From Nostoc edaphicum CCNP1411 (GTDB lineage: Bacteria; Cyanobacteriota; Cyanobacteriia; Cyanobacteriales; Nostocaceae), in contig NZ_CP054698.1 of the NCBI RefSeq assembly GCF_014023275.1, forward strand, positions 3,100,001 through 3,164,000: a DNA stretch of 64,000 nt, in the 5' to 3' direction. Every line of letters begins with the position of its first letter. Position 1 is the first letter of the stretch. Both the position numbers and the translations under genes were made by a program. This document shows, piece by piece, positions 26,114-34,813 of this stretch. A model generated the notes under the pieces. That model ran no database searches. It had not been told where the DNA came from and saw nothing but the letters and a program-made list of their open reading frames with translations.

Positions 26114-26428
26114 GCGATCGCATTTGTTATTTTGGGGTTCGCACTTGTTATTTCAGCGATCGCATTTGTTATTTTGGGGTTCGCACTTGTTATTTCAGCG
26201 ATCGCATTTGTTATTTCGGAGTACGCATTTGCTATTTCGGAGTACGCATTTGTTATTTCGGAGTACGCATTTGCTATTTCGGAGTTCGCATTTGCTATTT
26301 CGGGGTTCGCATTTGTTATTTCAGCGATCGCATTTGCTATTTCGGCGATCGCATTTGCTATTTTGGGGTTCGCATTTGCTACTTCTGCGATCGCATTTGT
26401 TATTTCGGAGTACGCATTTGTTATTATT
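26114..26428 (+). repeat. 21-bp HIP1-anchored minisatellite, 15 units
   Basis: Fifteen 21-bp units of the form (GCGATCGCA/GGGTTCGCA/GAGTACGCA)TTTGTTATTTCG. Because 21 is a multiple of 3, two plus-strand frames stay open across it (for example AFVISEY repeats), but no ribosome binding site or non-repeat coding sequence supports a gene. Confidence 0.93.
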
Positions 26429-26434
26429 GATGGC

Positions 26435-27550
26435 TTATCTTCTTAAACTGCGCGGGTCGAGTGCATCTCTCAGCCCATCACCGAGTAAGTTGAATGCCAG
26501 CACTGTGAGAATAATCAGCACAGCCGGCGGCCAGATTAACCAAGGTTGCAATACCAAAATTGAAGCATTGCTAGCCAGAGAAAGCATATTTCCCCAAGAA
26601 GGGTCTGGTTGTTGAATGCCCAAGCCGATGAGACTCAATATCGCCTCTGCACCAATAAAGCTGGGAATTGCAAGAGTCGCAGAGATAACTACATAACTAG
26701 CTGTTTGCGGCAAAACGTGGCGGAGGATGATATAAAGTGGGTTCGCACCCATTGCCCGCGCTGCTTGGACAAATTCTCGCTCTTTAAGTGATAATACCTG
26801 TCCGCGAATGACTCGTGCTAAACCAGCCCAGCTAATAACCGAAGTAATCACCACAATTAGCAAAAAGCGCTGGGTACTGCTTAAACCCGCTGGTAAGACT
26901 GCACCCAATGTCACCAAAAGATAAATACTAGGGAAAGTCATTAGCACTTCTGCCAAGCGCATAATCAGGCTATCAGTTACACCGCCGAAATAGCCAGAAA
27001 TTCCCCCGATAAGCAAACCAAGGGGATAGGTAATGATAATGCCAAAAATCCCGATAAACATACTGATGCGACCGCCATGCAGGAGGCGACTGAATTGGTC
27101 GCGCCCTTGGTCATCAGTGCCCAATATGTTGACTTTTGTGCCACTTTTTGTCCCAAATAAATGCCAATTTAAGGGGATACCAGGAAAGATCGTGACTTCA
27201 TCCCACTTCGGGGGTAATGGCAAACTCATCTGTAACAATCGGTATTCTGGCCCGGAGACAAATAGACGCAGAGGTGATGGATTTTTGAAGTCTACAATGA
27301 GTTTGCGATCGCCTGTTTCTAAATTCGTATCTCCCTGAGTAGTCGGATAAACATGGGGGCCGATAAACTGCCCTGACTGAGAAACCCAGTGGATCTTAGT
27401 TGGTGGCAGCAGTGAACCATTAGGCTGTGAGGCATAGGGGTCATAAGGAGCTACGAAATCAGCTGCAATTACTGCTATGTAAAAAATTAACAGCAAAATT
27501 GCCCCAAATCGTGCCAAAGGATTTTTCTTAAGTCGTCGCCACCAATCCAT
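26435..27550 (-). CDS. ABC transporter permease (DppC/OppC type)
   Basis: A 371-residue inner-membrane permease of the dipeptide/oligopeptide family. N-terminal WWRRLKKNPLARFGAILLLIFYIAVIAADFVAPYDPY is the OppC/DppC-type start. A long periplasmic segment follows (about 40-150) containing GTDDQGRDQFSRLLHGGRISMFIG, typical of DppC. The EAA loop is EFVQAARAMGANPLYIILRHVLPQTASYVVISATLAIP, and the end is GDGLRDALDPR. It would pair with the DppB-type permease at 18934, but it lies on the opposite strand beyond the ATPase island. Either the operon was rearranged or it works from its own promoter. The periplasmic part is longer than usual. Confidence 0.93.
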   Translation of the reverse strand: MDWWRRLKKNPLARFGAILLLIFYIAVIAADFVAPYDPYASQPNGSLLPPTKIHWVSQSGQFIGPHVYPTTQGDTNLETGDRKLIVDFKNPSPLRLFVSGPEYRLLQMSLPLPPKWDEVTIFPGIPLNWHLFGTKSGTKVNILGTDDQGRDQFSRLLHGGRISMFIGIFGIIITYPLGLLIGGISGYFGGVTDSLIMRLAEVLMTFPSIYLLVTLGAVLPAGLSSTQRFLLIVVITSVISWAGLARVIRGQVLSLKEREFVQAARAMGANPLYIILRHVLPQTASYVVISATLAIPSFIGAEAILSLIGLGIQQPDPSWGNMLSLASNASILVLQPWLIWPPAVLIILTVLAFNLLGDGLRDALDPRSLRR

Positions 27551-27600
27551 AGTAGTTAGGAGTTATAAGTTATGAGTTATGAGTTATTAAGCTTTTATCT
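27545..27600 (+). repeat. 7-bp tandem repeat region
   Basis: TAGTTAGGAGTTATAAGTTATGAGTTATGAGTTATT heptamers (STRR) between the permease and HD-domain genes. Confidence 0.75.
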
Positions 27601-27699
27601 TAATTCATAATTCATCATTAATAATTCTTAAACTCCCAACTCTACCAATTTTGGATTTTGGATTGAATAAAAAATCTAAAATCCCAAATTGAATAGCTC

Positions 27700-28581
27700 C
27701 TAATTCGCAACTCCTAACTTCTCCAAATACCGCTGCTGTTCTTCCTGTTGTTTTTCATGTTCCACAACAAACACGTTTGAGTAGAGATTAGCAAGAATTT
27801 GTTTTCCTTGTTGTGTCAATGATAGGTAATGCAATCCCTCTTGGATATAGGGATAGACACCATTCCAGTAAAACTTAGCGTAGTTATTACGTAAATCGGC
27901 AGGAGTTTTATAGCCCAAAACTTTATTTACACCAGTTTCTTCAAACTCGTAAAATAAAGACGTAATTTTCTTTAGGTAACGTGGGTCACTTAGTTGACCA
28001 ATCAAATCAGCAGCCCGGACTAATCCTGCAAAGCACTTTGTATCTTGATGATCTTCTGCGGCAGGCACGGGAAATCGAGTCAATTCAATATTGCTCTTAA
28101 TTGCCTCAGCATCTATTAACTTGTGACCTCCAAAACGCTCATCAATAAAGAGCTTGGCTCTATCAACATGATAGGGTGTCAGACTAGCATCAGAAGCGCC
28201 AGGAGCTACAGAAATCATTTTGCCATTTTTACCTGTGGCATATAAGCCTGCTGCTTCTCGGTCTTGCCGGCAAACTCCCTTAACGTAGCCAATATCATGA
28301 CTCACTAAGGAAATAATACAATGCAACCAATCTTCACTGGAAACGCCGCCTTCCCTAATGTGTTTGCCACGTAAGATTTCTTGCCCTACTAGGGTGACAA
28401 GGACAGTGTGTTCAACATTGTGGTAAAGGGCGTCGCTATTGGCAATATTTTCCAAAGCCATGTTACCAGCCCAGGCGATAATGTCTTGATAATCATTTTT
28501 GAAGCAGCCATAAGTGCGACGGTAGCCATCTCGAATTTCATTTACAAAGGCATCAATTAAAATTTCAGTGGCATTGAACAT
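27700..28581 (-). CDS. HD-domain metal-dependent phosphohydrolase
   Basis: A 293-residue protein resembling HD/PDEase-type phosphohydrolases. The candidate metal ligands appear as YHNVEHTVLVTLVGQEIL (about 53-70), CIISLVSHDIGYVKGVC (about 88-104, the HD pair), and ELTRFPVPAAEDHQDTKCFAGLVRAADLIGQLSDPRY (about 167-203, the later Asp). The C-terminal 90 residues are helical, ending in a Gln/Glu-rich coil (EHEKQQEEQQRYLEKL). Such enzymes cleave nucleotides or cyclic dinucleotides; substrate unknown. It is upstream of the DppC-type permease on the same strand, separated by repeats. Confidence 0.85.
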   Translation of the reverse strand: MFNATEILIDAFVNEIRDGYRRTYGCFKNDYQDIIAWAGNMALENIANSDALYHNVEHTVLVTLVGQEILRGKHIREGGVSSEDWLHCIISLVSHDIGYVKGVCRQDREAAGLYATGKNGKMISVAPGASDASLTPYHVDRAKLFIDERFGGHKLIDAEAIKSNIELTRFPVPAAEDHQDTKCFAGLVRAADLIGQLSDPRYLKKITSLFYEFEETGVNKVLGYKTPADLRNNYAKFYWNGVYPYIQEGLHYLSLTQQGKQILANLYSNVFVVEHEKQQEEQQRYLEKLGVAN

Positions 28582-29100
28582 ATCTGGTTACTCTGGTAAA
28601 TACCAATTATTTATTGATTTGATTGATTTAAAAATTCCATAATCAGGGCCACCCTTACTGGAATTTAGAGCAATGGAGTTTGCTCCTTTGTAACTCACGT
28701 GTAGCTGTGGACGCTAGCTTAACCTATACCTGGATTACATGGTAATAGATGACTTCCTGGCAACACAAAAGCTTTAGAGTAGTTACGAGTTGCGTATAAA
28801 AAATAATCTTCTAGTGTAGAAAAATACATGAATATTTTAGATTTTAATTAGATAAATCTAGATTCGCTTTATCAGTTTTTCATATCTAAGCCTTGGTTGG
28901 CGGTGATCTAAATACATCTAGTGTGTGACCTAGAGTAGTTTAATCTACATAAAATTTTGAAGCATTTTTTCTTAGTAATTACTCTTAGTAAAATCGTAGT
29001 ATTCTATACAGTTGCATCTGAAAGAGTTTACTATTAAATGCCTCATAGTTGATAGAAGTAAATAAACTTCAAGTTTTCTTAAGAAAAAATCAAGATTGAT

Positions 29101-29196
29101 ATGCATAGACAGAGTGGAGGTGGAACTGTGAGTGATGAAAATGTTTCATGTGAAAACCGCCAATTATGGGCGGTTTCACAACTACCACCCTGCTGA
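29101..29196 (+). other. possible microprotein or leader peptide with hairpin
   Basis: A short open frame (ATG 29101 or GTG 29128). The GTG is preceded by a good GGAGGTGG ribosome binding site and reads MSDENVSCENRQLWAVSQLP then PC. Its middle is a hairpin (GAAAACCGCC / GGGCGGTTTC). Unproven. The rest of 28582-29420 has no gene I can support. Confidence 0.25.
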
Positions 29197-29341
29197 GACT
29201 GGTGATAGTACCAGTAAAATTTAGCTACATCGACAACTTTCAAACTTAGATTATGTATGACTGCGCTATGGCTTTGGCAAGGAACCACCGCACCCATAAT
29301 AAATATCTCGTGGAGTTAATTATGCGTTACCTGAAATCCTT

Positions 29342-29370
29342 GTAGAGACTTAGCACTGCTAAGTCTCTAC
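29342..29370 (-). terminator. hairpin downstream of the RTX gene
   Basis: A perfect 12-bp stem GTAGAGACTTAG / CTAAGTCTCTAC with a 5-base loop, 51 bp past the RTX stop. It resembles a repeated Nostoc palindrome, so it may be a repeat used as terminator. Confidence 0.55.
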
Positions 29371-29420
29371 ATTCTTTCTTACCAGATGTCTATTACAGTA
29401 AACTTCCAAATTTAAGTGTT

Positions 29421-30932
29421 TTAGACAAATTGAATATCGCTCAGGCTATAGTTATTGGCGAGGATTGTGATCACATCAAAACGAGGTAAAATCACAGAAG
29501 AGTCAGTGCTGTTTTCTGTTGTATCTAACGAAACACCAAGACTCAAGGAATTTTTAGAGCCATTGTTTTTAATAATCTCGTTAACAGTTGACTCTAGCTG
29601 AGGGTCGTTTATGTCTTCACTGCTCAATGTATCGTTCGTGATTGACCCAAATGGAGAGCCAATAGCAATGTAGTTGCTACCAAAAATATAGTTTTCAAGT
29701 TTTTTCAGTTGGATTTTATCTTGTCCTGTCTGAAAATCCCCTATAAAAGCAAAGTCATTAAGACCGAAAAATCCTCCACCTCCCACATAGTAAGGATTTT
29801 TTTCATCTCCAATCACAAATGTGTCTGGATCTGCACCACCTGTTAGGATATCTATCTCCTTTATCCCTGGTTGAACACTTGCAGTATCAACACCAACTAA
29901 AGTATCTTTACCATCAAGACCTGAGAGTTGGTCATTACCCTTTCCACCTTTGAGCAAGTTATTGGCTAAATTACCGATAATGGCGTCATTTTGTGAAGTG
30001 CCAGTGACGTTGACAAAGTTCTGAACTTTAAAAGTCAAAGTACCCAATCCTGGAACACCATTGACAATCAGACTATTGGTTGACAGGTTGACATTCAATG
30101 ATGTTGTTGCAGTGCCTATAGAACCATCAATAGCATTGGCTTGTCCTTTTGCCCCAATGATAGTTTCTATCTTGACGAGTTGATCTTTCCCAGATATACC
30201 TTCCTTATTCACGATACCAACGGCTTCGAGGCTAATAGCATTACCCAATCCGCTATAGTCAGCCGTATCAATTCCGATACCTCCATCTATGAGGTCATTA
30301 CCAGTTCCTCCAATTAAGATGTCATCACCACTACCACCTTCTACAATATCGTTCCCATCTCCAAGGCGAGAGGCAAAGATAACACCTTTGCTGCCTCCAC
30401 CAATCACATCATTACCATCACCACCGCGTACAGTATCATTGCCATTACCTCCCAAGATTTCATCATTGCCTTTTCCACCTTCGAGCAAATTATTGGCTGA
30501 ATCACCGATAATGGTGTCATTTTGTGAAGTGCCAGTGACGTTGACAAAGTTCTGAACTTTAAAAGTCAAAGTACCCAATCCTGGAACACCATTGATAATC
30601 AGACTATTGGTTGACAGGTTGACATTCAATGATGTTGTTGCTGTGCCTATAGAACCATCAATAGCATTGGCTTGTCCTTTTGCCCCAATGATAGTTTCTA
30701 TCTCTAATAGCTGATCTTTACCGGATTTACCTTTGTTGACAACACCAGCAGCTTCTAGAGTCACAGCCTGACCTAATTCGCTGTAGTCAGCTGTATCTGT
30801 TTCAGATCCTCCTACAAGTGTGTCATTGCCGATGCTACCGATAATGCGATCATTTCCCGCAAGACCAAGCACAATATCATCCAAAGAAGTACCGATTAGG
30901 ACATCATCAAAGCGAGTACCAACAATTAACAT
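29421..30932 (-). CDS. RTX/hemolysin-type calcium-binding beta-roll protein
   Basis: A 503-residue acidic protein with many GGxGxDxhx nonapeptides, for example GLAGNDRIIGSIGNDTLVGG near the start, GGKGNDEILGGNGNDTVRGGDGND near 155-178 and GGKGNDQLSG near 330. These bind Ca2+ in parallel beta-rolls. Two long segments (starting about residues 64 and 241, 177 residues apart) are nearly identical at DNA level, a recent internal duplication. The C-terminal 130 residues are non-repetitive. There is no Sec signal peptide, so type I secretion is expected, as for other RTX proteins. Function (toxin, adhesin, S-layer, enzyme scaffold) cannot be told. Confidence 0.88.
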   Translation of the reverse strand: MLIVGTRFDDVLIGTSLDDIVLGLAGNDRIIGSIGNDTLVGGSETDTADYSELGQAVTLEAAGVVNKGKSGKDQLLEIETIIGAKGQANAIDGSIGTATTSLNVNLSTNSLIINGVPGLGTLTFKVQNFVNVTGTSQNDTIIGDSANNLLEGGKGNDEILGGNGNDTVRGGDGNDVIGGGSKGVIFASRLGDGNDIVEGGSGDDILIGGTGNDLIDGGIGIDTADYSGLGNAISLEAVGIVNKEGISGKDQLVKIETIIGAKGQANAIDGSIGTATTSLNVNLSTNSLIVNGVPGLGTLTFKVQNFVNVTGTSQNDAIIGNLANNLLKGGKGNDQLSGLDGKDTLVGVDTASVQPGIKEIDILTGGADPDTFVIGDEKNPYYVGGGGFFGLNDFAFIGDFQTGQDKIQLKKLENYIFGSNYIAIGSPFGSITNDTLSSEDINDPQLESTVNEIIKNNGSKNSLSLGVSLDTTENSTDSSVILPRFDVITILANNYSLSDIQFV

Positions 30933-30961
30933 ATATTAATGATGCTGAAGTTTTTATGACT

Positions 30962-31159
30962 TTAGCAGAAGTAGGTTATTAAATAAGTTTAGAGCGGGTT
31001 AAGGGTTATAAAATTGTTTACTTAAATGTCTATTCCCTCATTTTTTAGCATCTAGTTTAATTAGCAGAAATAATTTATTGAATAAGTTTATATTGGGTTA
31101 AGAATTATAAAATTATTGATTAAATTGTCCGTTCACTCATTTTTTAACATCTAATTGAA
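30962..31159 (+). repeat. two tandem copies of a 99-bp sequence upstream of the RTX gene
   Basis: 30962-31060 and 31061-31159 share TTAGCAGAA(G/A)TA..TTATT(A/G)AATAAGTTTA, GGGTTAAG..TTATAAAATT, and CTCATTTTTTA(G/A)CATCTA. They directly precede the RTX gene (minus strand), so they may hold duplicated promoter elements. Nothing else is recognisable between 31160 and 31572 except an SDR. Confidence 0.7.
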
Positions 31160-31357
31160 TAAGTTTGGGGTTCGGATGCCAGAGGAGAGTGAGTATCTCA
31201 CGGTTTTTCCTTTTTCGATTGAGCAGACCTAGACATAGGAGTGGAAACCCTTGTAGAAAACTTAAATGTAAGATTTCTACAAGAGTTTCAGGTAACGCAT
31301 CATTAATTTCTGGTGATGCCTATTCTAGATGAGGATTTTTACGGACTGTAGAAGATT

Positions 31358-31386
31358 GCGTAGGCGTAGCCCGTCGTAGACATCGC
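31358..31386 (+). repeat. small dispersed repeat (SDR-like)
   Basis: GCGTAGGCGTAGCCCGTCG followed by TAGACATCGC; the clearest consensus copy in the window. Confidence 0.8.
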
Positions 31387-31572
31387 TGTCATATTGCTTC
31401 ACATCTAGATGGATAGACAGGTGAACCGAAAGGTTCTACAATCTGACTGATTGCGGTAAATTTACCTATTGTCCAATCCACATAAGCATAGTAAAGATTT
31501 TCTAGTGATTCCGTTTGATTGCGGAAGCACTAAATTAATATAGGAAAGTCTTGAGTAAGGGGCAGCAAACAA

Positions 31573-31695
31573 ATGGATGTAAAGCTGATTCTAGCTGGAT
31601 TAACAGTTATCTTCACACTTTCGTGCTTATTTTTTGGCACGAAAAATGGATTTTATGATTCAGATAACTATCACGGCAATGGCTCTGCACATTGA
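31573..31695 (+). CDS. 40-residue single-span membrane microprotein
   Basis: ATG 31573 with AAGGGG about 10 bp upstream. The peptide starts MDVKLILAGLTVIFTLSCLF, one clear membrane helix, and ends FGTKNGFYDSDNYHGNGSAH, a polar Asp/Asn/His-rich tail. It looks like a small conserved cyanobacterial membrane protein I have seen near photosynthesis genes, but I cannot name it. Codon use is normal. Flanking regions (31160-31572 and 31696-32001) hold no other gene I can support. Confidence 0.6.
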   Translation: MDVKLILAGLTVIFTLSCLFFGTKNGFYDSDNYHGNGSAH

Positions 31696-32001
31696 GATAA
31701 ATCTGTAGGCGCTTGGGTGACTTCCCAAAGGGTGAGTTGGCTGAAAGCGCTCAAAACTTGCAAAGGGAAAATACACAAGAGGCAAACTCCTTGAGTTCCT
31801 AGTTTGATGGCTTCTCGTTAGCCCACCTTTCCGAACCAGTGCGGGTTCGGTGGAGGCGTCCTCCCCAATCAAAAATCTGTATTCTCAGGGTGTAGGGGCG
31901 CACGATAAAACTTACCCCTAAGTCACAAAACCAAAATTTGTGTATGTAACTTTTGGCTTTTGGGATATGTCCATGATGATGAGGTTTGAGGGGAGGAGAG
32001 C

Positions 32002-33672
32002 ATGAGGGATAATCTGTCGGCATCCTCTCGCGTAGATGCTGCGGAAGCGGGTAGTGAATTAGAATGTTTCCCCTATAGTGTCCAGCATGACAATGAGGGC
32101 GTGTGTTTATTGGTGAAAATGGGCCCATACCGCATTCTGTTGGATTGTGGTTTGGAAGATATTTCATCGCTGGCTAAGGGGCTTAATAAGTCAGTACATG
32201 GAGCTAATTCGCCCCTACCAGCAGATTTAGTTTTGATTAGTCATGCCCACCCAGATCATTCTAGAGGTTTACTGGCACTGCATAAAGCTTTTCCCAAGTT
32301 ACCTATTTATGGTAGTGAGGTGACTAGCAAGTTACTGCCGTTGAATTGGCTAGACCAAGACCCTCAAGAAATTTCCCAATTTTGTCATGCCTTGCCGTTG
32401 CGATCGCCTGTGGAATTCCAAGAAGGTCTGGTGGCAGAATTATTTCCCGCAGGGCATCTACCAGGGGCAGTGGCAATTCTACTTACCTACACCACTCAGC
32501 AGCGTATTTACAAGCTACTCTATACAGGGGACTTTTTCCTGTCCAACTCTCGCCTGGTAGAAGGTTTGCGTTTAGAGGAACTGCGGGGTTTAGATTTGGA
32601 TGTGCTAATCATTGAAGGTAGTTATGGCACATCCCGTCATCCTCACCGCCGTAACCAAGAAAATCAACTAGCAGAGCGAATTAATCGCGCGATCGCTGAT
32701 CATTGTTCTGTAATCCTTCCCACCCCTGCTTTAGGATTGGGTCAAGAACTATTAATGCTCTTGCGATCGCATCACCATTTCACCGGACGAGATTTAGATA
32801 TCTGGGTAGATGGTGCTGTTGCTACTGGGTGTGATGCCTACCTAGAACTACTACCTCACCTTCCCCCATCGGTGCAGAACTTCGCCCGCCATCAACCCTT
32901 GTTTTGGGATGAACGGGTACGTCCCCGCGTGCGTCGTTTACAACCAGAACATCGTCCCACTGTGGGCAAATCACCTTGTATAGTCCTCACCGACTCTACA
33001 TCTGATTTAGGTGAACATTGCCAACTAGACACCGGGCCTTGGCTGATCCTGTTACCAGAAAAAATTGATATAAAAGTTAACAAAGAATATTTAGCACCCA
33101 CCACTGTTGAAACCTATCTTTTAGCTCAACATAGTGATGGTCCTGGTACTACGCAGCTAATTCATAACTTGCGACCCCAGCACGTGATTTTTGTCCACGG
33201 TTCTCCTGCTTATTTAGCAGACCTGACTAGCTTAGAAGAGTTGCAAAACCGCTACCATGTACATTCACCAGCAGCTAACACTTTAGTAGAACTGCTTATT
33301 GGCGATACATTTTTGCAACCGGCAGCGCCAGAAACTAACTACGAAGGCGAACTGACGGAGTTGGGAACAGTAATCACAATCACCCTACCTGATGTGATTA
33401 CTGCTGATCCGCGTTGGCGGCAATTTGCTGATACTGGGTTAATCGAAGCTCGTTGGCAAGGGGAAGAACTAGTATTAAGGGGATTGTCTCAACGAGAATT
33501 ACTCAGCCAAAATAGCGATCGCTATACATGGACAGATGTAGACTGTTGTGGTACTTGCCGACACCAAAGGGGGCAGCGGTGTTGGAACCCAGCTTCCCCG
33601 CTGTTTAACTTCAAGGTAACTCTTGAAGGTTACTGTCCTGCCTTTGAACGTTTATCTAGTCCTGAGTCCTGA
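32002..33672 (+). CDS. MBL-fold (beta-CASP-like) hydrolase
   Basis: A 556-residue protein with a metallo-beta-lactamase fold. Motif II is LISHAHPDHSRG (about residues 78-89); AGHLPGAVAILL supplies the next His; LLYTGDF supplies the Asp. The middle part (INRAIADHCSVILPTPALGLGQELLMLL) and the later HVIFVHGSPAYLADLTSL look like the beta-CASP region of RNA-processing nucleases such as CPSF-73/RNase J relatives. The end carries a cysteine cluster, CGTCRHQRGQRCWNP and YCPAF, perhaps a metal site. Probably a nuclease; RNA is the likeliest substrate. Cytoplasmic. Start ATG 32002 has GAGGGGAGGAG upstream. Confidence 0.88.
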   Translation: MRDNLSASSRVDAAEAGSELECFPYSVQHDNEGVCLLVKMGPYRILLDCGLEDISSLAKGLNKSVHGANSPLPADLVLISHAHPDHSRGLLALHKAFPKLPIYGSEVTSKLLPLNWLDQDPQEISQFCHALPLRSPVEFQEGLVAELFPAGHLPGAVAILLTYTTQQRIYKLLYTGDFFLSNSRLVEGLRLEELRGLDLDVLIIEGSYGTSRHPHRRNQENQLAERINRAIADHCSVILPTPALGLGQELLMLLRSHHHFTGRDLDIWVDGAVATGCDAYLELLPHLPPSVQNFARHQPLFWDERVRPRVRRLQPEHRPTVGKSPCIVLTDSTSDLGEHCQLDTGPWLILLPEKIDIKVNKEYLAPTTVETYLLAQHSDGPGTTQLIHNLRPQHVIFVHGSPAYLADLTSLEELQNRYHVHSPAANTLVELLIGDTFLQPAAPETNYEGELTELGTVITITLPDVITADPRWRQFADTGLIEARWQGEELVLRGLSQRELLSQNSDRYTWTDVDCCGTCRHQRGQRCWNPASPLFNFKVTLEGYCPAFERLSSPES

Positions 33673-33732
33673 GTTCTGAGTTCTGAGTTAGGATTTATTA
33701 CTCAGCACTCGACCCTCAGCACTCAGCACTGA
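33669..33732 (+). repeat. STRR foldback
   Basis: GTCCTGAGTTCTGAGTTCTGAG followed by CTCAGCACTCGACCCTCAGCACTCAGCAC; heptamer-type repeats that can pair, between convergent genes. Confidence 0.75.
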
Positions 33733-33736
33733 TTAA

Positions 33737-34048
33737 TTATTCTGGATTCGAGTCAGTGTAGCGGTTATGAATGCGTTCAGCTTCGGGACAATCTTCAGTC
33801 ATCAAAGGTTCCACATTCCCGCGTGGTACTGAAGCCAATTTTTGCGTTACAGCACCAATGCTCTCGAGGCGAACCATTTCTTCCCAAGAACAAACTTCGT
33901 CTTCTTCTTCTGTTTCATAGCGTAGGGTCACTAAATCTCCCTCTATGTCTATGATGCGGGCGCGTTCAATCCAGCGTTGCTGGTCCCGCAAGAAAACACA
34001 TACCTCGCGCCCATCGCAACACAGTTGATAAATCTTGCGGTGTAGCAT
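33737..34048 (-). CDS. conserved cyanobacterial protein
   Basis: A 103-residue protein starting MLHRKIYQLCCDGREVCVFL. It has an SH3/RNA-binding-like beta core (DQQRWIERARIIDIEGDLVTLRYETEEEDEVCSWEEMVRLESIGAVTQKL) and a polar tail (PEAERIHNRYTDSNPE). It matches a small family widespread in cyanobacteria that I believe is DUF6679, without known function. Convergent with the MBL-fold gene. Starts at ATG 34048; the upstream 765 bp (34049-34813) hold no gene I can support. Confidence 0.75.
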   Translation of the reverse strand: MLHRKIYQLCCDGREVCVFLRDQQRWIERARIIDIEGDLVTLRYETEEEDEVCSWEEMVRLESIGAVTQKLASVPRGNVEPLMTEDCPEAERIHNRYTDSNPE

Positions 34049-34813
34049 GTATTGTTTCTGCCTTTTTAAACAACGTAGTTAAACCTGTCAAAATCTGGGT
34101 TCTACCCCATTACATTACACCTTTAGGAGGTTAATTTCACTGTTTGGAACAACAAGTAGAGTTTATGACCTAATCCCAAAACTTGCCTGTAGTTGTCAAA
34201 ATGTTGAGAAATGTTTGGTCATCAATCAATGGTTGCTCTCGCAATGAACTAAATCTCCCTCCGGCTGATTCTAGGGAATGTCTGCTTCATAGAAGTCAAA
34301 CAATTCAGCACCTGTCCTAACCAGGTTCATATTTGTTGGTGAGTCATTCCTACCATTATGTAATAAAGAATACTCCAAAACAATCGTTGATTGCGGTTGT
34401 TTAATTTGCCTACTTTTAGTCATTGGCATTACTGGGAAGTCCGGGGACTTGGTTTTACTTTTACCCACTTGTATCTGATCTTAACTCATTCTCTTGCTGA
34501 CCTTAATGCTTTTCAACAACAACACCTAAAGAGTTTTGAGTTTTTAAGATTTTTGCCCGATTATAACTAAGAAAAAGGCAACGGAGTCGAGGGAAAGGCA
34601 GATAGACAAAGGAGTTAAGGGGCAAAGCGTCAATACCCTGAGAAGATTCCCCTCTGTTTCTTTTGTGGGAGTATCAGCAAGATTTATCAAGAAAGGCAGT
34701 TCTTGCTGAGGCTAGAAGGTGGAAGGAAAACTGGACTCTACTTCAGTAAAGCGACCAGAGCAAGCTTGCGGTTTAAAAATATCACTGAATTTCCGTTTAA
34801 TGACTCCAAATCA

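Noticed and set aside
26132..26446. Open frame with AFVISEY repeats
   Set aside because: It exists only because the 21-bp minisatellite is a multiple of three; a second frame is equally open and there is no start context.
34271..34468. 65-residue minus-strand frame
   Set aside because: No ribosome binding site or family feature; the region is otherwise non-coding.
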